Source of the DNA: Elusimicrobiota bacterium | GTDB taxonomy: Bacteria; Elusimicrobiota; Elusimicrobia; UBA1565; UBA9628 | NCBI GenBank assembly: GCA_016194625.1 | Contig: JACQBB010000084.1 | Location: forward strand, 1-10,177 | Length of the DNA stretch: 10,177 bases | Direction of reading: 5' to 3' | Part shown: piece by piece, positions 6,501 to 10,177 of the stretch | How positions within the stretch are numbered: the first letter of the stretch is position 1 | Layout: each line of letters starts with the position of its first letter | Translations under genes and position numbers: made by a program | The notes under the pieces: generated by a model | The model's input: the letters and a program-made list of their open reading frames with translations, nothing else | Told to the model about the DNA's origin: nothing | Database searches by the model: none

Positions 6501-9500
6501 TGTTCGGCGGGTCGAACAACGTGGTCCGCTGGAGCACGATGACCAGCATGGGGCCCGGGACGGACGCGGCGGGCGCGATGATCGGCAAGACCCAGTACGC
6601 CGGGACCGCCGGCGCGACGATCATGGACTCGTACATCCTCGGCACGCCCGGGCTCTTCATCGGCGGCTCGACCGGGACCGTCATCGGCGGCTCGCGCATC
6701 GCGGCAGGCGGGGTGTACGACAACGCCGTCGTGATGACCCAGGGCTCCAACGGCTTGATCCTCTCGTCGAACGCGATCACCGCCTTGGACGGCGCCGCCG
6801 CCGCCGTCTACATCGACGCCTACGTGTCCGGCGCCGTCGTCCTCTCCACGAACGTCATCGCGGCTCCGTCCGCGTCGCTGATCACGGTCTCGTCGCAGGC
6901 GGCGGGGACGCAGGTCTGGATCACCTCGAACACCCTGCTCCCCTCCGTCGGACGGAGCTATCCGTCCGTCGCCCTCTACTTGAACGGCCTGACGGGCGGC
7001 GCGACCGTCTCGAACAACGCGATCGTCTACCGCAGCACCGGCGACAACAGCGGCTTCGCCGCCTTCGGTTTCGGCGCGCAGACCTCCGCGGGCGTCCGCT
7101 TCGACCACAACCGCGTCGTGAACCCGGGCATGCTCACGGGCGGCGCGTTCTACGCGGCATACCTGACGAACGCCCCGAACACGGGCCTGGCCTTCGACGA
7201 CTTCTACGCGAGCGGCACCGCGCTGACGGCGGCCCTCCTGCTGGTCGACTCCTCGCCGAACCTCGCCATCCGGGACAGCGTCTTCTTCTCTTCGTTCGCC
7301 GCCCCCGGCGCCGGGCGCTCGACCGGCACGGTGATCATCGCCGACGCCGCCAGCCAGGCCGGCTTCTCGGCCGACTACGACGACTACGCCAGCTCCAACT
7401 CCGCGCTGGGCTTCCAATGGGGCCCGGCGGCGGGCCCGCAGGGGCTGGCGGCCTGGAAGACGGCCACCGGGAAGGACGCCAGCTCGATCTCGGCGGACCC
7501 GCTGTGGTATGCGCCGGGTTCGGGGACGGAGGACCTCCACCCGCGCTCGACGGGCGGCCGCTTCTATCCCGCCTCCCAGGGCTTCGTCCGCGACCAAGCG
7601 ACCTCCCCGACCGTCGACGCCGCCGACCCGGCCGAGTCCTTCGCGGCGGAGCCGGCGCTGAACGGCGGGCGCGCGAACCTGGGCTCGTACGGCGGGACGG
7701 CGGAGGCCTCGAAGACCTCGGCCGCCGCGTTGTGCGCGACCGAGGTCCACGTCGCCAAGAACGGCGCCCATCCGACGATCCAGTCGGGCGTGAACGCCCT
7801 GCCGCCCTCCCTGACGGGCTACGCCTGCGTCGTCGTCGACGACGCGGGGCCCTACGCGGAGCAGGTGACGGTGCAAGGCTTCGCCAACAACGGCTCCTCG
7901 ATCACGATCATGGCCGACCCGTTCTCGGGCCTGCGCCCGGTCGTGTCCCCGCCCGCGGGCTCGACGGCCGCGTTCTCGGTCGCGCAGGCGTCGGTGAGCG
8001 TGGCCGGCTTCGAGATCGTCCCGACCGCGGCCGTGTCCTACGGCGTGCTGGTCTCGTCGGCGTACGGGACGGTCCGCTCGCTGATCGTCTCCGACGCGGG
8101 CGGCCTCATCGGCGTCGCGGCCGTCTCGCTGTCGAGCTGGAGCGCCGTTCAGGCGAGCTCGGCGGACGTCAACGGCGCCTCGACCTATGCCCTCTATCTC
8201 GGCCCGGGCGCCCACGAGACCGTTTCGGCCAGCACCTTCACGAACCGGACCGGACAGGCCGTGTACGCCGCCGGGGCGACCTCCGCGACGGTCGTCGCGA
8301 GCGTCTTCATCGGCACCCGGGCGGGCGCGGGCTTCTTCGACCTCGCGTCCCACTACGCGGCGATCGACCGCAGCGTGTTCGTCTCCTCCGGAGCGTCCGG
8401 CTATTTCGAGGCCGACGGCTCCAGCTATACGATCACCTCGAGCCTCTTCCAGAAGCTGGGCGCGGGCGGGGCCGCTCTCTACATGGGCGGCGGCGGCCAT
8501 CTGATCCACCGGTCGTCGGTCGTCGCCGACGGGACGTCCGCCTGGGAGAGCTGGGACGGCGGCCTGGGCAACGACGACATCGTCGTCTCGAGCTGCTACT
8601 TCTATTCGGCGGGACTGACCGGCAACGCGATGTACATCTACGCGCCGGGACCCTTCACGATGACCGCCAGCACCGCGGCGTCGCGCGCCACGGCGGCGGA
8701 CCTGGAGGCCGGCCTCCTCCAGGTGTCCGATTCGTACTTCCTCGGCGGCTCGGCGGTCCACGCGGAGGCGATGACGGTCTGGGCGGACGTCGGCAGCGTC
8801 ATCGCGCGCAGCACGATCACGACCGCGGGCACCGGCTCCTACGCCTCGGCCGTCGACATGTGGAGCAACACCGCCGGCCTGACCTTCACGGACTCCTACC
8901 TGAGCTGCTCCGGCGGGGCGGCCGGCTCCTGCCTGAGCTTCAACGCCACCGACAGCAGCGTCTACCGCAGCACGGTCGTCAGCAACACGACCGGCAACGC
9001 CGTCCGGCTGGACAACTACGGCGCGCTCGTCGACAGCCTCGTCATCTCGCAGGCGGCCGGCGCGACCGCGGTCTCCGCGAGCTCGGGCTGGCGCAACCTC
9101 ATCGAGCGGACCACGATGACGGCCGTCGGCGGGCCGGCGCTGGCCGGCGTGTCGGACAGCACCGTCACCGCCGTCTACGCCTACGCCACGGGGTGGGCCG
9201 CGCTCCAGGGCGCGAGCGGCACGGGCATCGCCGGCAGCCGGTTCTACGGAGCCCCGGCCGTCTACCTCAAGGATTCGTCGACGACCACGATCGCCGGCTC
9301 TCTGCTCGTCGGCGCCACGGACGCCCTGGTGTTGAGCGGACTCAGCGACGGCTTCCGACTGTCGGCCAGCGTCGTCACGGGCGGCGGGCCGGGCCGCGGC
9401 GTCTACCTCATGCCCGGCAGCGCCGGCGGCCTCGTCCTGTCGTCGAACGTCGTCTCGGGCGCCCGCTACGGGATCTACGCCTCCACGCTCACGCCCGCGT

Positions 9501-10177
9501 CGCGGCTGTTCGTCACGTCGAACACCGTCGTCGTCTCGACGTCCCCCTCCTTCGACACCTACGGCCTGTACGTCAACGGCTTGACCTCCGGCGCGACCAT
9601 CCAGAACAACGCCCTCGCGGTGCGCGCCCCCGGGAACATCGGGACCAGCGCCGCGTACGGCTTCTACGCGAACACCGCCGCGGGCATCGTCTTCGACCAC
9701 AACCGCATCTCGGACGCGGGCCTGATCGCCGGCGGCGCGTTCTACGGCGCGTACTTCAGCAACGCCGACAACGTGACGTTCGAGTTCAACGACGTCTACT
9801 CCACGGCCCCGGCCGGGATGAGCGCGTTCCTGTTCCGGGCGGGCGAGGGCTCGGCCGGGCTCGCGCTGCGCGACAACGTGTTCTTCTCGTCGTTCGCCGC
9901 GCCCGGCGTGGGCTTCAGCACGGGCACGGCGGCGATCGTCGACGCCGCCAGTCAGACGGGCTTCTCGGCGGACTACAACGATTACGGCAGCTCGAACGCG
10001 GCGCTGGGCTTCCAGTGGGGCGCCGTCGCGGCCCAGGGCCTGGCCGCGTGGCGGACGGCGACGGGGCAGGACGCGAACTCCCTTTCGGCGGACCCGCTGT
10101 GGGCGGCGCCGGGCGCGGGGAACGAGGATTTCCACCCGCGGTCGACCGTCGGACGCTGGAACCCGGCGACGCCGGCG
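3581..10177 (+). CDS. giant exported protein with tandem right-handed parallel beta-helix modules (partial, 3' end beyond the window)
   Basis: Open from the ATG at 3581 to the right edge: 2199 codons without a stop. Residues 1-30 are a signal peptide: Arg-rich n-region, hydrophobic core FLFAALLSFL (14-23), likely cut after A30 (SAAA|Q). Module 1 (about 33-1384) has a head domain with C33 and C67, then about 33 beta-helix turns (N204 to N980) marked by SSNTVxxS-like motifs (PbH1/NosD-type repeats). Its tail carries ADPLW (1305-1309), HPRST (1320-1324), SPTVDAADP, EPALNGGR and NLGSYGGTAEAS, the familiar end of such proteins. Module 2 repeats the head from C1385 (VYAEQVTV versus PYAEQVTV) and reaches the tail motifs again (D2171, H2185) at the edge. 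No catalytic residues of pectate lyases or other polysaccharide enzymes could be placed, so the function is unknown; an exported adhesin- or carbohydrate-facing scaffold is a guess. The start is the only in-frame one after the stop at 3542-3544, but it lacks a Shine-Dalgarno site, and an SD-led ATG at 3606 lies out of frame. Its end, any anchor and further modules cannot be seen. Confidence 0.93.
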   Translation, partial: MRRTIRGTYDSRAFLFAALLSFLTAASAAAQTCGTSYFVKKGGGGSYYNTISLAVAAVPANYAGNYCVIVDSQVYAEQVTVNVQPGDLASRLYIMADPGMAASTAAVVDPPTGTAAFDIKCDSVTLDRIDIRPTSTVSYGVLVEGGNGSGYNVDLSSVNVYDAGGKISAFGVYLSFGGHGSVRYSTVTVGAADAYAVRVESPYNTVDRSTMASLGSSCSVNYCIGLSLYGASSNTVTNSYAYSAHSYAAYINLSRWNSFGASTFAAQGGSPAAYLTASSSNTLDRVWMLGSAGDALDVDLGSAYNTVSNSTVATAAVASAVYIQGASSNTLTNLAVSAPAGRGLFLDAGANANVVGNSSVTAANGVYQALYMTAAASNTLTGDYLYNSGGDAALLDPASNGNAIRVSTFVAGGASTALWLNGASSNSVTGSYFSAPSGVAVHLKTLANNNTLSGSTVTIANASYSAIYFESSSSNTFTGGLASGGSGIAAYFLPDATKNTIALSTITSASGIAALAVYGDSNTVSSSYIADPAASVDGVYLDAAAGGNLITASTVAASGLGAVAVAVFGASNVVDGSLISHLGGASAAGTAVYVAPGANGNVIQSSTLTSVYGPGLDLEGSTNVVTGSVMASSNDRGAVLAGGGAYNRIQASSMTTASAVGAGFGLVVYSTWNAFVSDYFADPSGDAVYVGAGAAGNLFTQSTMTARGATAAALDVYGSTNVVTLSVMTNPEGVGAWLRAAASSNTVSLSSITSGGSAALQVDGSSNTIAYSVVATTAVSGGIAVNLSATASYNLVTHSTMTALPGDPAGYHGALHFNGATYNRATYDVLTSGSDSSSNVVSGSTVESVSGGPVIESDGASNLILQSIVTGYGSGFGVSFFNASGNAILRSTVNAQGRALDVTGSGNTAVQSYFSSQGADSVRFAAAGNSIYGSTSIAFATSMGGLWIDNASNNVATGCVLSNPTGNGGAGLYVFGGSNNVVRWSTMTSMGPGTDAAGAMIGKTQYAGTAGATIMDSYILGTPGLFIGGSTGTVIGGSRIAAGGVYDNAVVMTQGSNGLILSSNAITALDGAAAAVYIDAYVSGAVVLSTNVIAAPSASLITVSSQAAGTQVWITSNTLLPSVGRSYPSVALYLNGLTGGATVSNNAIVYRSTGDNSGFAAFGFGAQTSAGVRFDHNRVVNPGMLTGGAFYAAYLTNAPNTGLAFDDFYASGTALTAALLLVDSSPNLAIRDSVFFSSFAAPGAGRSTGTVIIADAASQAGFSADYDDYASSNSALGFQWGPAAGPQGLAAWKTATGKDASSISADPLWYAPGSGTEDLHPRSTGGRFYPASQGFVRDQATSPTVDAADPAESFAAEPALNGGRANLGSYGGTAEASKTSAAALCATEVHVAKNGAHPTIQSGVNALPPSLTGYACVVVDDAGPYAEQVTVQGFANNGSSITIMADPFSGLRPVVSPPAGSTAAFSVAQASVSVAGFEIVPTAAVSYGVLVSSAYGTVRSLIVSDAGGLIGVAAVSLSSWSAVQASSADVNGASTYALYLGPGAHETVSASTFTNRTGQAVYAAGATSATVVASVFIGTRAGAGFFDLASHYAAIDRSVFVSSGASGYFEADGSSYTITSSLFQKLGAGGAALYMGGGGHLIHRSSVVADGTSAWESWDGGLGNDDIVVSSCYFYSAGLTGNAMYIYAPGPFTMTASTAASRATAADLEAGLLQVSDSYFLGGSAVHAEAMTVWADVGSVIARSTITTAGTGSYASAVDMWSNTAGLTFTDSYLSCSGGAAGSCLSFNATDSSVYRSTVVSNTTGNAVRLDNYGALVDSLVISQAAGATAVSASSGWRNLIERTTMTAVGGPALAGVSDSTVTAVYAYATGWAALQGASGTGIAGSRFYGAPAVYLKDSSTTTIAGSLLVGATDALVLSGLSDGFRLSASVVTGGGPGRGVYLMPGSAGGLVLSSNVVSGARYGIYASTLTPASRLFVTSNTVVVSTSPSFDTYGLYVNGLTSGATIQNNALAVRAPGNIGTSAAYGFYANTAAGIVFDHNRISDAGLIAGGAFYGAYFSNADNVTFEFNDVYSTAPAGMSAFLFRAGEGSAGLALRDNVFFSSFAAPGVGFSTGTAAIVDAASQTGFSADYNDYGSSNAALGFQWGAVAAQGLAAWRTATGQDANSLSADPLWAAPGAGNEDFHPRSTVGRWNPATPA
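3606..3650 (+). other. nested 14-codon reading frame with its own ribosome site, out of frame with the giant gene
   Basis: The ATG at 3606 is preceded by AAGAGGA with about 4-5 nt spacing and by TATAAG at 3592-3597. It encodes MILARSFSPPSCRS and then stops at 3648-3650, inside the signal-peptide coding region of the giant gene. It could be a small attenuating or coupling frame. It could also be the true start of the giant gene separated by a 1-nt error or programmed shift: one extra base near the TTTT run at 3624-3627 would join MILARS to the FAALLSFL core and give a standard signal peptide. It may be chance. Confidence 0.3.
3677..4290 (+). repeat. head repeat, copy A (start of beta-helix module 1)
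   Basis: Encodes C33...C67, VYAEQVTV, IMADPG, SYGVLV and the first helix turns. It matches copy B (7733-8340) in order and key residues: Cys, then YCVIVD versus ACVVVD, AEQVTV, IMADP, SYGVLV. Similarity is clear at protein level; at DNA level it is only patchy. Confidence 0.7.
4182..6530 (+). repeat. array of about 33 beta-helix turns with an SSNTVxxS-type motif
   Basis: Reading the translation I count about 33 copies of a motif such as SSNTVTNS, SSNTLTNL, DSNTVSSS, STNVVTGS and SYNLVTHS between N204 and N980, a mean spacing of about 24 residues (72-73 nt). The stacked Asn and the hydrophobic position two residues later are what is expected of an Asn ladder and core in a right-handed parallel beta-helix. 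The DNA repeats short strings such as TCGAACACC (4277, 4418, 4562) and AGCACGATGACC, but it is not a nucleotide-level tandem array. Confidence 0.75.
6838..7728 (+). repeat. tail repeat, copy A (end of beta-helix module 1)
   Basis: Encodes SNTLL, YLNGLTGGATVSNNAI, FDHNRVVNPG, GGAFYAAY, FFSSFAAPG, FSADYDDY, ALGFQWG, ADPLW, HPRST and the closing NLGSYGGTAEAS. Copy B begins near 9430 and has the same order. In the core (from 7361 here and 9959 there) the differences are largely third-position changes. Confidence 0.8.
7733..8340 (+). repeat. head repeat, copy B (start of beta-helix module 2)
   Basis: Begins at C1385, directly after the end motif of module 1. It carries C1416, VVVDDAG, PYAEQVTV, IMADP, a Val-rich strand and SYGVLV, in register with copy A. 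The Cys pair is spaced 31 residues here and 34 in copy A. Confidence 0.7.
9430..10177 (+). repeat. tail repeat, copy B (end of module 2, cut by the window edge)
   Basis: Encodes SNTVV, YVNGLTSGATIQNNAL, FDHNRISDAG, GGAFYGAY, FFSSFAAPG, FSADYNDY, ALGFQWG, ADPLW (D2171) and HPRST (H2185), then breaks off. The corresponding part of copy A continues for about 55 more residues, to NLGSYGGTAEAS, so module 2 should close just beyond the window. Confidence 0.8.

Noticed and set aside
4182..6530. CRISPR or DNA-level tandem repeat array
   Set aside because: Repeated strings such as TCGAACACC come from a recurring protein motif in one continuous reading frame. Unit length varies and there are no conserved repeat/spacer boundaries.
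4274..10135. Open frame of 1953 codons on the minus strand, antisense to the giant gene
   Set aside because: Its product is a low-complexity Arg/Gly/Val/Asp-rich string with no domain. It arises because G/C third positions of the plus-strand gene remove stop codons from this antisense frame. The plus-strand frame has a signal peptide and ordered repeats.

Overview
The window is GC-rich bacterial DNA, with codon third positions almost always G or C. Three things suggest Elusimicrobiota or a similar deep-branching Gram-negative lineage: a GYF_2-like domain fused to a coiled coil, several stand-alone response regulators, and a giant exported beta-helix protein ending in the 'SPxIDAGDP...NxGxYGGTxEAS' type of tail. 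This placement is inference, because there is no rRNA or other phylogenetic marker here.

Left part (1-1339, minus strand): a two-gene operon with an ATGA stop/start overlap. The first gene encodes a 222-residue coiled-coil protein. The second encodes a GYF_2-like domain followed by a long coiled coil, and runs off the left edge. Middle (1427-2988): two response regulators on the plus strand with a 1-nt overlap, a receiver-only protein and an OmpR/PhoB-type regulator. They converge on a third receiver protein on the minus strand. No histidine kinase is visible. The third receiver shares an operon (3001-3411, minus) with a small exported helical protein that has a weak Spy/CpxP-like look.

Right part (3581 to the right edge, plus strand): one open reading frame of 2199 codons with no stop inside the window. 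It encodes a signal peptide followed by at least two tandem right-handed parallel beta-helix modules. Module 1 (residues 33-1384) has about 33 turns marked by an SSNTVxxS-type motif every 24 residues or so. Module 2 starts at residue 1385 with a copy of the module-1 head. It reaches a copy of the module-1 tail at the window edge, but its middle is about 490 residues shorter. A long open frame on the opposite strand (4274-10135) is a codon-usage shadow of this gene.

Control regions: the divergent region 1340-1426 carries two back-to-back sigma70-like promoters whose predicted start points fall on the start codons of both genes, so both messages look leaderless. Other genes (2988 and 3411 starts, minus) have perfect AGGAGG sites, so the organism seems to use both initiation modes. 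The divergent region 3412-3580 carries two related inverted repeats (TTGTATACAA and GTTGTAACAAC) that look like candidate operators. The giant gene's start is unusual: its only in-frame ATG (3581) has no Shine-Dalgarno site, while an ATG 25 nt downstream has one but is out of frame.
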